Source of the DNA: Bacteroidales bacterium UBA4116
GTDB taxonomy: Bacteria > Bacteroidota > Bacteroidia > Bacteroidales > Tannerellaceae
Reading direction: 5' to 3'
Assembly (NCBI GenBank): GCA_002381645.1
Contig: DFXE01000001.1
Span: 249,479-313,478 of the forward strand
DNA: 64,000 nucleotides
Positions 9,463-18,205 of this stretch are shown in pieces. A program made the position numbers and the translations under genes. The stretch's first letter is position 1; each line of letters opens with the position of its first letter. The notes beneath the pieces were generated by a model, which was not told the DNA's origin, made no database searches, and was given only the letters and a program-made list of their open reading frames with translations.

Positions 9463-10788
9463 ATGAATTGGACGCAACTACTTTCCGGCAAACGCTTGGG
9501 AATGGAGGAATATCATGAGAGAAAACACGAACGTACGGATTTCCAGCGTGACTACGACCGGTTGATCTTCTCTTCTCCTTTTCGCCGATTACAGAATAAA
9601 ACACAGGTTTTCCCTTTACCGGGAAGCATTTTCGTACATAACCGGCTTACCCATAGTTTAGAGGTATCGTGTGTGGGACGTTCGCTGGGGAATAATGTGT
9701 CGAAAGGCCTGATGCTGAAATACCCTGAAGGAAGCGTCAATTTCCCCGAGATCGGTTCTATCGTTTCTGCGGCATGCCTTGCCCATGATATGGGGAATCC
9801 GCCATTCGGACATTCGGGAGAAAGAGCGATCTCGGGATATTTTTCCGAGGGCAACGGAAAAAGCCTGGAAAACCAGGTGAGGAATGAAGGCGGAAGATGG
9901 GAGGACTTTATTCATTTCGAAGGCAATGCCAATGCTATGCGCCTTTTAACCCATCAGTTTATCGGCCGGAGAAAAGGAGGTTTTGCATTAACCTATTGCA
10001 CGTTAGCTTCCATTGTAAAATATCCTTATTCATCCGTATTATCGGAAAAAGGGGGAAAGTTCGGCTTTTTCCAGTCCGAAGAAGAAACCTATACCCGTAT
10101 CGCCACCGAACTGGGTATCCATACAAATCATACAGGCGCGTTACGGTTTATACGCTATCCGCTGGTTTATCTGGTAGAGGCCGCGGATGATATCTGTTAC
10201 CAGATCATGGACATTGAAGACGCCCATAAGCTGCGTATCCTTACAAGTGAAGAAACGATAGGACTTCTCCTTGGCTTTTTTTGCGGCGAACGGCTGGAAC
10301 ATGTCAACAGGATCATGACAATGGTTGATGATATAAACGAACAGATTGCCTACCTCCGTTCCTGTATAATTGGTTTATTGGTGGATGAATGTTCCAAAGT
10401 ATTTTTAGAAAATGAAGAAAGCATTTTAAACGGAACATTCGGCAGTACATTAATCAAAGAAATAAATGAGCATGCCCGCAATGCTTATGCTGCCTGCTCT
10501 AAAGTTGCTTATTCCAAAATATACCGGGCTAAAGAGGTTTTGGATATTGAACTGGCTGGATACCATATTTTCAGTCACCTGATCGATCACCTTACAGATG
10601 CCATAACAAGCCCGAACAGTTCATACAGCAAATTGCTGCTTCAACGCATTCCCGACCAATATGATGTGAATGCTCCTACTACATATGGAAAAATACAGTG
10701 TGTACTTGATTACATTTCGGGTATGACGGATATATATGCGTTGGATTTGTACAGGAAAATAACCGGAATGAGCCTTCCGGCAGTGTAG
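9463..10788 (+). CDS. dgt: Deoxyguanosinetriphosphate triphosphohydrolase
   Basis: Hydrolyses dGTP (possibly other dNTPs) to the nucleoside and triphosphate, influencing dNTP pools. The 441-residue protein has the HD-domain metal ligands: the first His in NRLTHSLEVS near residue 66, and the His-Asp pair in CLAHDMGNPPFGHSGE near residue 107. The N-terminal block RDYDRLIFSSPFRRLQNKTQ is typical of dGTPases. Its stop is one base away from the stop of the convergent rsgA gene, so there is no room for a terminator between them. Confidence 0.93.
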   Translation: MNWTQLLSGKRLGMEEYHERKHERTDFQRDYDRLIFSSPFRRLQNKTQVFPLPGSIFVHNRLTHSLEVSCVGRSLGNNVSKGLMLKYPEGSVNFPEIGSIVSAACLAHDMGNPPFGHSGERAISGYFSEGNGKSLENQVRNEGGRWEDFIHFEGNANAMRLLTHQFIGRRKGGFALTYCTLASIVKYPYSSVLSEKGGKFGFFQSEEETYTRIATELGIHTNHTGALRFIRYPLVYLVEAADDICYQIMDIEDAHKLRILTSEETIGLLLGFFCGERLEHVNRIMTMVDDINEQIAYLRSCIIGLLVDECSKVFLENEESILNGTFGSTLIKEINEHARNAYAACSKVAYSKIYRAKEVLDIELAGYHIFSHLIDHLTDAITSPNSSYSKLLLQRIPDQYDVNAPTTYGKIQCVLDYISGMTDIYALDLYRKITGMSLPAV

Positions 10789-10789
10789 A

Positions 10790-11722
10790 TCAATACTCTT
10801 CGCGGTATTTATTCTCTTCCCGGTCTTTCAGTATGCTGAGGTAACTCTTGTACCTCGAAGCGCTTATTTCTTTATTCTCAATAGCTTTCAGCACAGCGCA
10901 ATCCGGTTCGCGCCGGTGTGTACAATTCGCAAACTTACAATTGGCAGCCTGCTTAAATATTTCGGGGAAATAATGGGAGATCTCTGCATCTTCCATCTCG
11001 ATTGTACCAAAACCTTTAATCCCCGGTGTATCGATGAGGTAGCCGCCTTCCGGCAAAGGGATCATCTCTGAAAAAGAAGTAGTATGCATTCCTTTTTTAT
11101 GATATTCCGAAATACTCCCGGTTTTCAGGTTTAACCCGGGCACCAGTTTATTGATTATGGTTGATTTTCCTACTCCCGAATGACCGGAAAGCAATGTTAC
11201 TTTATCTTTTAAATCATCCTTCAGCATTTCAAGGCCTTCCCCGCTTTTGGCGCATACCTTCAGGCAGGGATAACCGATACCGGTGTATAATTCGATAAGC
11301 CTTTCCAATGTTTCCCTATCGGCGCCCTGATACCGGTCGATTTTGTTAAATACCAACTTTACAGGAACATTATACGCTTCTGCAGTTGCGAGGAAACGAT
11401 CGATAAAAATAGTTGTTGTAACCGGATAATTTACGGTCACGATCAGCATAGCCTGATCTAAATTTGCCGCTATGATATGGGATTGTTTGGAAAGATTGGA
11501 TGCCCGCCTTATAATATAGTTTTTCCGGTCGTTGATTTCAATTATGTAAGCTGTTCCCTCCTGATTGATTTCGATACTTACGCGGTCGCCAACAGCTACC
11601 GGATTAGTACTTCTTATGTCTCTCAACCGGAAATTCCCTTTTATTTTACTTTCGATATCCTGCCCGTCATCCGTACGGACTGTATACCAGCTACCTGTAT
11701 TTTTAATTACTAAACCGTTCAT
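10790..11722 (-). CDS. rsgA: Ribosome small-subunit-dependent GTPase A
   Basis: A circularly permuted GTPase that checks late 30S subunit maturation. The 310-residue protein has an N-terminal OB-fold region (about 1-70). The GTPase motifs then appear in permuted order: NKID (about 127), SGHSGVGKST (about 180) and DTPGIKGFG (about 230). The C-terminal zinc site is visible as CKFANCTHRREPDC, giving Cys, Cys, His, Cys. The gene lies 70 nt downstream of frr on the same strand, with a hairpin between them that may attenuate read-through. Start ATG at 11722. Confidence 0.96.
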   Translation of the reverse strand: MNGLVIKNTGSWYTVRTDDGQDIESKIKGNFRLRDIRSTNPVAVGDRVSIEINQEGTAYIIEINDRKNYIIRRASNLSKQSHIIAANLDQAMLIVTVNYPVTTTIFIDRFLATAEAYNVPVKLVFNKIDRYQGADRETLERLIELYTGIGYPCLKVCAKSGEGLEMLKDDLKDKVTLLSGHSGVGKSTIINKLVPGLNLKTGSISEYHKKGMHTTSFSEMIPLPEGGYLIDTPGIKGFGTIEMEDAEISHYFPEIFKQAANCKFANCTHRREPDCAVLKAIENKEISASRYKSYLSILKDREENKYREEY

Positions 11723-11735
11723 TTAAATTGAAAAT

Positions 11736-11783
11736 AAAAACAGAAAAGCGGCCCTGAAGTTTCATCTTCCCTGTTTTTAATTT
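11736..11783 (-). terminator. Hairpin between frr and rsgA (attenuator or terminator)
   Basis: AAAAACAG (11736-11743) is the reverse complement of CTGTTTTT (11771-11778), with a GAAG/CTTC inner pairing. On the minus strand the last arm is rich in T and is followed by ATTTTC, as in an intrinsic terminator. It lies between two genes read in the same direction, so it may only reduce rsgA expression. Confidence 0.45.
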
Positions 11784-11792
11784 CCCTTATTT

Positions 11793-12353
11793 TTATACTG
11801 TCATTATTTCTTTTTCTTTAGCAGCATACAACTCGTCAATTTTCTTTATGAACTTATCATGTATTTTCTGAACTTCCGCTTCTGCATCTTTTTCCACATC
11901 TTCCGGAACACCGTCTTTTATGCTTTTCTTTAATTGGTCTATCGCATCACGGCGGGCATTACGGATACTGATTTTAGCATTCTCTGCTTCCTGCTTGGAT
12001 TGCTTTGCCAATGACCGGCGCCGCTCTTCGGTTAAAGGAGGAATACCTAAACGGATGATCTCCCCGTTGTTCTCAGGTGTAATACCAACATCGGAATTCA
12101 TAATCGCTTTCTCTATCTCTTTAATGAGCGGCTTTTCCCACGGGGTAATAATAATGGTTTTGGCATCCGGGGTAGTTACTGTCGCTACATTAGTAAGAGG
12201 AACCAGACTTCCATAATAAGGCACTTTTACTCCGTCGAGTATTTTTGCATTAGCCTTTCCTGCGCGAATATGGGCCAACTGTTCATCGAGGAAACCGATA
12301 GCGCCGTTCATTTTCTCTTCCGCAGCTTTTACGTATTGCTTTGTATCTACCAT
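11793..12353 (-). CDS. frr: Ribosome-recycling factor
   Basis: With EF-G it splits post-termination ribosomes. The 186-residue length is standard. The sequence shows the long-helix pattern of RRF: an N-terminal helix ending in HIRAGKANAKIL (near residue 28), the central GTSL-like linker region YYGSLVPLTNVA (about 46-57), and the conserved IPPLTEERRRSLAKQ (near 107). It has its own well-formed Bacteroidales promoter just upstream, so it does not depend on birA. rsgA follows. Confidence 0.97.
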   Translation of the reverse strand: MVDTKQYVKAAEEKMNGAIGFLDEQLAHIRAGKANAKILDGVKVPYYGSLVPLTNVATVTTPDAKTIIITPWEKPLIKEIEKAIMNSDVGITPENNGEIIRLGIPPLTEERRRSLAKQSKQEAENAKISIRNARRDAIDQLKKSIKDGVPEDVEKDAEAEVQKIHDKFIKKIDELYAAKEKEIMTV

Positions 12354-12390
12354 ATTCTATAAATATTAGTTATTTCCTGCTTATAATTAA

Positions 12391-12421
12391 CAAAAGTAAT
12401 AAAGATTTCGAACTTCGCAAA
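12391..12421 (-). promoter_or_regulatory. Bacteroidales-type promoter for frr
   Basis: On the minus strand TTTG (12418-12421) is followed after exactly 19 nt by TACTTTTG (12391-12398). This is a full match to the -33/-7 pattern of the Bacteroidales primary sigma factor. The frr ATG at 12353 is 38 nt downstream. Confidence 0.8.
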
Positions 12422-12425
12422 TACT

Positions 12426-13175
12426 TTATTTGTATGATACTTCTTTGAAAGCATACCGCCTGATTTCACCGTTGTGCAATTGAAGAAGAATATGTCCCAT
12501 AGGCTCTATACCATATACTTGTGCTTCGAAAAGTCCGTTGTTATCCCGATAAGCATAATATCCTTCTCCCCTGTATAGCGCCGACCGGTAAGCATTTTTT
12601 ATTTCATCTTCTTTTTCTTCCAGAAGGGCCAGATAGTAACCGTAAAAGATCCTCAGGAATCTATCAAATATTTCTTCCCGGTCGTATTTCTTCCCGGTTA
12701 TTTGAAAAAGCGATACAGGATTGGGAGCAGGTCCTGTAAACTTTTCCTGATTTATATTTAATCCGATACCTATGACAGAACAATACATGTACTGCCCGGA
12801 TAAATCATTTTCAATAAGCATACCACATATTTTCTTATCATTCCAATAGATATCATTCGGCCATTTGACTGTTATCCCTTGTGTATAATTATCCAGTGTT
12901 TCTTTTACGCTGAGGGATGTAATCTGTGATATAATAAATTGTCTGTTTGCCTTAATACAGGTGGGATATAATACGACACTAAAAGTCAGGTTTGCACCCG
13001 GTTCCGATTCCCAGGTATTACCGATCTGTCCACGTCCTGCAGTCTGATTTTCAGTTATCACGACACTCCCTTCGGGCAAACGTTCCTTTTGAATATATTC
13101 CCTGAGGTAATTATTGGTAGAACCGGTTTCTTCCAGACGCAGGATACGGGGATATTCTTTCTCTTCTCTATTCAT
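12426..13175 (-). CDS. birA: Biotin--[acetyl-CoA-carboxylase] ligase
   Basis: Activates biotin as biotinyl-AMP and transfers it to the carrier lysine of carboxylases. The 249-residue protein has only the catalytic and C-terminal domains, with no N-terminal winged helix, so it should not act as a repressor. The motif ETGSTNNYL (residues 12-20), the nucleotide-binding TAGRGQIGNTWES (near 45), and KWPNDIYWNDKKICGMLIE (near 99) are in the right order. It starts 3 nt after the stop of the upstream YjbR/MmcQ gene, which suggests co-transcription. Confidence 0.93.
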   Translation of the reverse strand: MNREEKEYPRILRLEETGSTNNYLREYIQKERLPEGSVVITENQTAGRGQIGNTWESEPGANLTFSVVLYPTCIKANRQFIISQITSLSVKETLDNYTQGITVKWPNDIYWNDKKICGMLIENDLSGQYMYCSVIGIGLNINQEKFTGPAPNPVSLFQITGKKYDREEIFDRFLRIFYGYYLALLEEKEDEIKNAYRSALYRGEGYYAYRDNNGLFEAQVYGIEPMGHILLQLHNGEIRRYAFKEVSYK

Positions 13176-13178
13176 GTA

Positions 13179-13535
13179 TCATAAATCCTTATATTCTTCA
13201 CGGATTTTTTTGGGAAGTTTAGCAATAACCTCCTTGTACGAATGCAAAATCCATTTCCTGACCTCATCATCGGGCATATCGCTGTTTAAATAAATGCCGT
13301 TCCAGTATTTTTTATTAAAATGATATGCTCCTTCCACTGCACTATATTTCTCGCGTAATTCTTCAATATAATCAGTATGGCATTTAACTGCTATATAAGG
13401 ATCGGCAGAGTCCAGCGTCAACAATAAATACATCTTATTCTCAACTTTGAAAACCAGCGAAGTATCATCAAAAGGTAAACATTCTGTAGTGTTTTTCAAG
13501 GATAAACAATATTCCCTTACTTCTTCTATATTCAT
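13179..13535 (-). CDS. YjbR/MmcQ-family small protein
   Basis: A 118-residue cytoplasmic protein of the CyaY-like-fold YjbR/MmcQ family, whose function is not established; DNA-binding has been suggested from fold similarity. Features that fit are the start MNIEEVREYCLSLKNTTE, the central KCHTDYIEELREKY and the HFNKKYWNGIYLN block with aromatic residues. The C-terminus is basic and charged (KKIREEYKDL). birA follows after 3 nt. A -7 element lies about 25 nt upstream. Confidence 0.85.
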   Translation of the reverse strand: MNIEEVREYCLSLKNTTECLPFDDTSLVFKVENKMYLLLTLDSADPYIAVKCHTDYIEELREKYSAVEGAYHFNKKYWNGIYLNSDMPDDEVRKWILHSYKEVIAKLPKKIREEYKDL

Positions 13536-13559
13536 AATCTTCTATTTATACTTACATTA

Positions 13560-13567
13560 CAAAAGTA
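13560..13567 (-). promoter_or_regulatory. Promoter -7 element for the yjbR/mmcQ-birA pair
   Basis: On the minus strand TACTTTTG matches TAnnTTTG exactly and lies 24 nt upstream of the ATG at 13535. No good TTTG is present at the -33 distance. Confidence 0.5.
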
Positions 13568-13647
13568 ACACTATTATTATAATCCCCTCTCCATCTTTAT
13601 ACCTTTGATTCTATATTAGCCCATAAAAAGAGTTTCGATTTTTATCC

Positions 13648-13745
13648 CTTATAAATCTTATTATAAGTACATTCAGTTAAGAAGATGCACATAAACAAAT
13701 AGCTTAACGTTAGTGTTTTATTTATATCATATTTTTTGATATAAA
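13648..13745. promoter_or_regulatory. Two perfect inverted repeats upstream of clpB
   Basis: CTTATAA (13648-13654) and TTATAAG (13661-13667) form a 7-bp inverted repeat with a 6-nt spacer. TTTATATCA (13721-13729) and TGATATAAA (13737-13745) form a 9-bp inverted repeat with a 7-nt spacer. They lie in the 303-nt gap between the divergent yjbR/mmcQ-birA and clpB units. Neither resembles the HrcA CIRCE site. They could be binding sites for a dimeric regulator of clpB; AT-richness makes chance a real alternative, more so for the first. Confidence 0.4.
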
Positions 13746-13774
13746 GACAAAATGTCACATCTTTAATATGGCAC

Positions 13775-13782
13775 TTATTTTG
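13775..13782 (+). promoter_or_regulatory. Probable -7 element for clpB
   Basis: TTATTTTG differs from TAnnTTTG at one base and is followed by CATT. It would give a 5' leader of roughly 50 nt before the clpB ATG at 13839. A clear -33 TTTG at the usual spacing is missing, which could mean that clpB needs an activator or another sigma factor. Confidence 0.4.
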
Positions 13783-13838
13783 CATTAACAATGTTGAAAA
13801 CAATTAATTAATATGATAAAATATAAAGAACTAAACAT

Positions 13839-16427
13839 ATGAATTTAAACAATTTCACAATCAAATCACAGGAAGCTGTTCAACAAGCAGTCCAACTGGT
13901 TTCTCAAAAGAACCAGCAAATGATTGAAACAACACATTTACTTAAAGCTGTCATTATGACAGGAGAAAGTATTGTTAATTTTCTTTTTCAAAAGCTTGGT
14001 GTGAATATGCAGAATCTCAATAGGGTTTTGGATTCCCAAATAGATTCATATCCCAAAGTGTCGGGAGGTGAACCTTATTTATCTAAAGAAACCAACGCTG
14101 TATTGCAGAAAGCAATTGATTATTCGGGTAAAATGGGTGATCAATATGTTTCCCTCGAACATATTATACTTGCTTTACTGACTGAAAAAAGTACTGCATC
14201 CCAAATGTTGAAGGATGCCGGAGTAAGTGAAAAAGAATTGAGGTTGGCTATCGATGAGTTACGTAAAGGAAGTAAAGTAACAAGCCAGTCGGCAGAAGAA
14301 ACATACGATGCGTTAGGTAAATACGCCGTCAACCTCAACGAACGTGCACGAAATGGAAAACTGGATCCGGTAATCGGACGGGATGACGAAATCCGCCGTG
14401 TATTGCAGATATTAAGCCGCCGTACTAAAAACAATCCAATACTAATAGGTGAACCGGGCGTGGGTAAAACAGCCATTGCAGAAGGTCTTGCTCATCGTAT
14501 CGTACGGGGAGATGTGCCGGAAAACTTAAAATCGAAACAAATATTCTCACTCGATATGGGTGCACTCATTGCCGGAGCGAAATATAAAGGTGAATTTGAA
14601 GAACGATTGAAAGCCGTCGTAAACGAAGTTATAAAATCAGAGGGGGAAATTATCCTTTTCATTGACGAGATTCATACGCTCGTAGGTGCAGGCAAAAGCG
14701 AAGGGGCAATGGATGCTGCCAATATACTTAAACCCGCCCTTGCCAGAGGTGAACTGCGTTCAATTGGAGCAACAACATTGGATGAATACCAAAAGTATTT
14801 TGAAAAAGATAAAGCGTTGGAACGGAGGTTCCAGATCGTTACGATTGACGAACCGGATGAACTGGATTCGATTTCTATTCTGCGGGGATTGAAAGAGAAA
14901 TACGAAAACCATCACAAGGTACGTATTAAAGATGATGCAATCATAGCGGCTGTTAAATTATCATCCCGATATATTACAGACAGGTTTTTGCCTGATAAAG
15001 CCATCGACTTAATGGACGAAGCGGCTGCCCGGCTAAGGATACAGGTGGATTCGGTACCCGAATCATTAGACGAAATAAGCCGCCGTATCAAACAATTGGA
15101 AATTGAACGTGAGGCAATAAAACGTGAGGATGATACTCCGAAACTGAATGACCTGAATAAAGAGATCGCTGATCTTAAAGAAGAGGAAAAGAAACAAAAG
15201 GCCCAATGGGAAAGCGAAAAAGGTCTGGTAAATAAAATCCAGCAGAATAAAATAGATATTGAAGATTTAAAATTCCAGGCCGATACTGCCGAACGTGAAG
15301 GCGATTATGGAAAAGTTGCTGAAATACGTTACGGCAAAATAAAAGCCAAAGAAGAAGAAAACGAGGAGATACAATCGCGCTTGCACGAAATGCAGGGAGC
15401 TTCTGCCATGATTAAGGAAGAAGTAGATAGCGAGGATATTGCTGATATCGTTTCGCGTTGGACAGGTATTCCTGTAAACAAAATGATGCAAAGCGAAAAA
15501 GACAAATTACTTCACCTGGAAGATGAATTACACAAACGAGTAATCGGACAGGACGAAGCCATTCAAGCCGTAGCAGATGCTGTGCGCCGCAGCCGTGCAG
15601 GAATGCAGGATCCAAAACGACCGATCGGTTCATTTATTTTCTTGGGTACTACCGGGGTTGGTAAAACAGAACTTGCTAAAGCATTAGCAGAATACCTGTT
15701 TGACGACGAGAATATGATGACACGTATCGATATGAGCGAATACCAGGAAAAGTTCAGTGCTACACGTTTGATAGGTGCTCCTCCCGGATATGTTGGGTAT
15801 GATGAAGGAGGACAGTTGACAGAAGCGATTCGTCGGAAACCTTACTCAGTAGTGCTTTTCGATGAAATAGAGAAAGCTCATCCGGACGTATTTAATATCC
15901 TGTTACAGGTGCTCGACGACGGACGTTTGACTGATAATAAAGGAAGGGTTGTGAATTTCAAAAATACAATCATTATTATGACCAGTAATATGGGGTCTTC
16001 ACTTATCCGTGAAAATTTTGAAAAAATTACTCCCCTGAATCATGATAAGATCATGGAACAAACGAAAGACCAGGTAATGGATTTACTGAAGAAAACCATC
16101 CGTCCCGAATTCCTGAACCGTATTGACGAGATCATTATGTTTACACCTTTAAATGAACAGGAAATCAGGAAAATTGTAGTGCTGCAACTCGACGGTGTTA
16201 AGAAGATGCTTGAACAAAACGGCATTACATTAAACTTCACAAACGATGCGTTACAGTTTATATCTGATGAAGGCTATGATCCGCAATATGGGGCACGCCC
16301 CGTAAAACGCGTGATACAGAAATATGTTTTAAATGAGTTATCGAAAGAATTGCTGGGAGGTAAAATAGATAAGAATCGCCCGATAACAATCGATGCAGTA
16401 GATAATAACGTATTTTTCAGGAATTAA
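13839..16427 (+). CDS. clpB: ATP-dependent disaggregase ClpB
   Basis: A hexameric AAA+ chaperone that extracts proteins from aggregates together with DnaK. The 862-residue length is standard. Visible in order are the Clp N-terminal repeats (about 1-145); NBD1 with P-loop GEPGVGKT (about 206-213) and Walker B ILFIDEIH; the charged coiled-coil middle domain (about 405-525), which marks ClpB rather than ClpA or ClpC; and NBD2 with GTTGVGKTELA (about 605) and VLFDEIEKAH. The C-terminus ends in the D2 small domain with YGARPVKRVIQ. It stands alone, flanked by paired palindromes upstream and a terminator downstream. Confidence 0.98.
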   Translation: MNLNNFTIKSQEAVQQAVQLVSQKNQQMIETTHLLKAVIMTGESIVNFLFQKLGVNMQNLNRVLDSQIDSYPKVSGGEPYLSKETNAVLQKAIDYSGKMGDQYVSLEHIILALLTEKSTASQMLKDAGVSEKELRLAIDELRKGSKVTSQSAEETYDALGKYAVNLNERARNGKLDPVIGRDDEIRRVLQILSRRTKNNPILIGEPGVGKTAIAEGLAHRIVRGDVPENLKSKQIFSLDMGALIAGAKYKGEFEERLKAVVNEVIKSEGEIILFIDEIHTLVGAGKSEGAMDAANILKPALARGELRSIGATTLDEYQKYFEKDKALERRFQIVTIDEPDELDSISILRGLKEKYENHHKVRIKDDAIIAAVKLSSRYITDRFLPDKAIDLMDEAAARLRIQVDSVPESLDEISRRIKQLEIEREAIKREDDTPKLNDLNKEIADLKEEEKKQKAQWESEKGLVNKIQQNKIDIEDLKFQADTAEREGDYGKVAEIRYGKIKAKEEENEEIQSRLHEMQGASAMIKEEVDSEDIADIVSRWTGIPVNKMMQSEKDKLLHLEDELHKRVIGQDEAIQAVADAVRRSRAGMQDPKRPIGSFIFLGTTGVGKTELAKALAEYLFDDENMMTRIDMSEYQEKFSATRLIGAPPGYVGYDEGGQLTEAIRRKPYSVVLFDEIEKAHPDVFNILLQVLDDGRLTDNKGRVVNFKNTIIIMTSNMGSSLIRENFEKITPLNHDKIMEQTKDQVMDLLKKTIRPEFLNRIDEIIMFTPLNEQEIRKIVVLQLDGVKKMLEQNGITLNFTNDALQFISDEGYDPQYGARPVKRVIQKYVLNELSKELLGGKIDKNRPITIDAVDNNVFFRN

Positions 16428-16451
16428 AATAGTCAATTATAAATAGTGTGG

Positions 16452-16498
16452 ACGCAGGACAATTATGTTTGTATCATATTCGTCCTGCGTTTATTTTA
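16452..16498 (+). terminator. Terminator after clpB
   Basis: ACGCAGGAC (16452-16460) pairs perfectly with GTCCTGCGT (16482-16490), followed by TTATTTTAT. It lies between convergent clpB and ispF and probably ends clpB. On the minus strand the downstream arm is not followed by a T run, so it is a weaker terminator for the ispF side. The loop is 21 nt. Confidence 0.7.
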
Positions 16499-16975
16499 TA
16501 CTTTTTGTAGCAGTACGGTCACATAGGCGGCCATACCTTCTTCCCTTCCGGTAAATCCTAACTTTTCTGTAGTAGTTGCTTTTATTGAAATATCCTCTTC
16601 GGGGACTTCCATGACTTCTGCAAGTGTCTTTTTCATTGCCGGGATATGAGGATTCAGTTTTGGCCATTCGGCAGCAACTGTTGCATCGATATTTCCTAAT
16701 TCATACCCTTCTTTGCGGATCAGCTGCATGGTATCTTTCAAAAGGATTTTACTGTCTATATTTTTATATTCCCCAGCCGTATCCGGAAAATGATAACCGA
16801 TATCACGCATATTGGCTGCTCCGAGTAAAGCATCACAAATGGCATGGATTAAAACGTCGGCATCACTGTGGCCTAATAACCCTTTTGTATGTTCAATTTG
16901 TATGCCTCCCAACCACAAATCCCGACCGGGAACAAGTTTGTGAACATCATAACCGAATCCAGTACGGATTTTCAT
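16496..16975 (-). CDS. ispF: 2-C-methyl-D-erythritol 2,4-cyclodiphosphate synthase
   Basis: Fifth enzyme of the non-mevalonate (MEP) isoprenoid pathway; forms the cyclic diphosphate. The 159-residue length is normal. Metal-binding residues are seen in GYDVH near residue 8 and in LLGHSDADVLIHAICDALLG near residue 33. The C-terminal KATTTEKLGFTGREEGMA is also typical. It follows porV after 4 nt, and an ispF gene next to porV occurs in Porphyromonas too, so the linkage is old though the functions seem unrelated. Confidence 0.97.
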   Translation of the reverse strand: MKIRTGFGYDVHKLVPGRDLWLGGIQIEHTKGLLGHSDADVLIHAICDALLGAANMRDIGYHFPDTAGEYKNIDSKILLKDTMQLIRKEGYELGNIDATVAAEWPKLNPHIPAMKKTLAEVMEVPEEDISIKATTTEKLGFTGREEGMAAYVTVLLQKV

Positions 16976-16979
16976 AGGA

Positions 16980-18158
16980 TCAACGGAAAAGATTTTTGAT
17001 ACCGTCCATATCGAACGAAAGCGAAAAACGCAATGTCTGATCTAATGGATTACTCGGAACTGTACTAATCAGGTAGGCAGCATCCAACTGGAATACACTC
17101 ATGCGAAACCCCGCCCCCATAGAAAAATACTGACGGTTTCCTTTATTCGGGTTCTCGTAGTAATAACCTCCCCGCACAAAGAACTGATCATTATAGCTGT
17201 ATTCTGCCCCTATTGAAAAATTAATTTCCTGCAATTCTTCTTTGAAACCGCCGGGAGCATCACTAAATGAACGGAATATACCTTTCATGAACGACATATT
17301 GTTATACTCTTCTACCAGATCATCATAGTCCTGTTCTTCTTCCGGGGTGGTTCCCCTATTCATAGGTAAACTTGGAACAAGGTATTTACTTATATCAAAA
17401 TACAACCCTAACCTGTTATAGTCATCCAACGGATACAGCAGACCGGTACCGACTCTTAATGTAGTAGGAATAAATTGATTGGTTTCTCCCCCATCATAAG
17501 ATATTTTAGTACCGATATTTGAAACATTAAAGCCGAATGTCCATAAACTTTCACTGTTCCCCAGAATAACATATTTTTCCAGATAACCTGCTACATCAGC
17601 CGCATAGGAATTACCTGCACCCATCTCGCCTGACTGGTCACTCATATCCGATCGTATATACCGTAATGCAACGGCCATTGAATACGATTCTGATAATTTC
17701 CGGCTATAACTCACATCGATAGCCATTTCATATGGATTCATATAATATGATACAGGTTCACCCGGATTTTGATTGATAGGTATTTCGCCTAATGTAAAAT
17801 ATCTCAATGAAGCTCCAATTGCCTGATTATCATTCTGGCCTATCTTATAAAAACCTGAAAGGTAAGCTAAAGCCACATCATTTACAAGTTTTCGCAACCA
17901 TGGCGTATAGGATAAGCCAACGCCGGCACTGCTGTAGTTAAAAGCATATTTTGCCGGATTCCAATATTGTGAAGCTATATCTGAACCACTTGCGACACCA
18001 TTGTCACCCATTGCCCCCCCCCTCGCATCAGGTGCGATTGAAAGAGATGGTACAGCTGTGTTAATAGGAGAAAAATCTTTTTCCTGCGCCCATGAAGAGA
18101 CATTACTGAAAAGACAGGTTAAAGCTGCCAGGATACTTATTTTAAATACTTTCGTCAT
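16980..18158 (-). CDS. porV: Type IX secretion outer-membrane protein PorV (LptO)
   Basis: A 14-strand FadL-like outer-membrane barrel that shuttles T9SS cargo from the translocon to the PorU sortase. The 392-residue protein starts with a signal peptide (cleavage probably after SSWAQ, near residue 25). The N-terminal block SIAPDARGGAMGDNGVAS, followed by SQYWNPAKYAF, is the PorV/PorQ-family signature. The rest shows alternating aromatic strands and ends in a strand with a terminal aromatic residue (SFDMDGIKNLFR). It sits 47 nt after porU on the same strand. Gene order and sequence make PorV more likely than PorQ or PorP. Confidence 0.93.
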   Translation of the reverse strand: MTKVFKISILAALTCLFSNVSSWAQEKDFSPINTAVPSLSIAPDARGGAMGDNGVASGSDIASQYWNPAKYAFNYSSAGVGLSYTPWLRKLVNDVALAYLSGFYKIGQNDNQAIGASLRYFTLGEIPINQNPGEPVSYYMNPYEMAIDVSYSRKLSESYSMAVALRYIRSDMSDQSGEMGAGNSYAADVAGYLEKYVILGNSESLWTFGFNVSNIGTKISYDGGETNQFIPTTLRVGTGLLYPLDDYNRLGLYFDISKYLVPSLPMNRGTTPEEEQDYDDLVEEYNNMSFMKGIFRSFSDAPGGFKEELQEINFSIGAEYSYNDQFFVRGGYYYENPNKGNRQYFSMGAGFRMSVFQLDAAYLISTVPSNPLDQTLRFSLSFDMDGIKNLFR

Positions 18159-18205
18159 ATGCTGCTTTGAAGTTATTATGAATATAAACTGAGTTTGTTG
18201 TGTTT

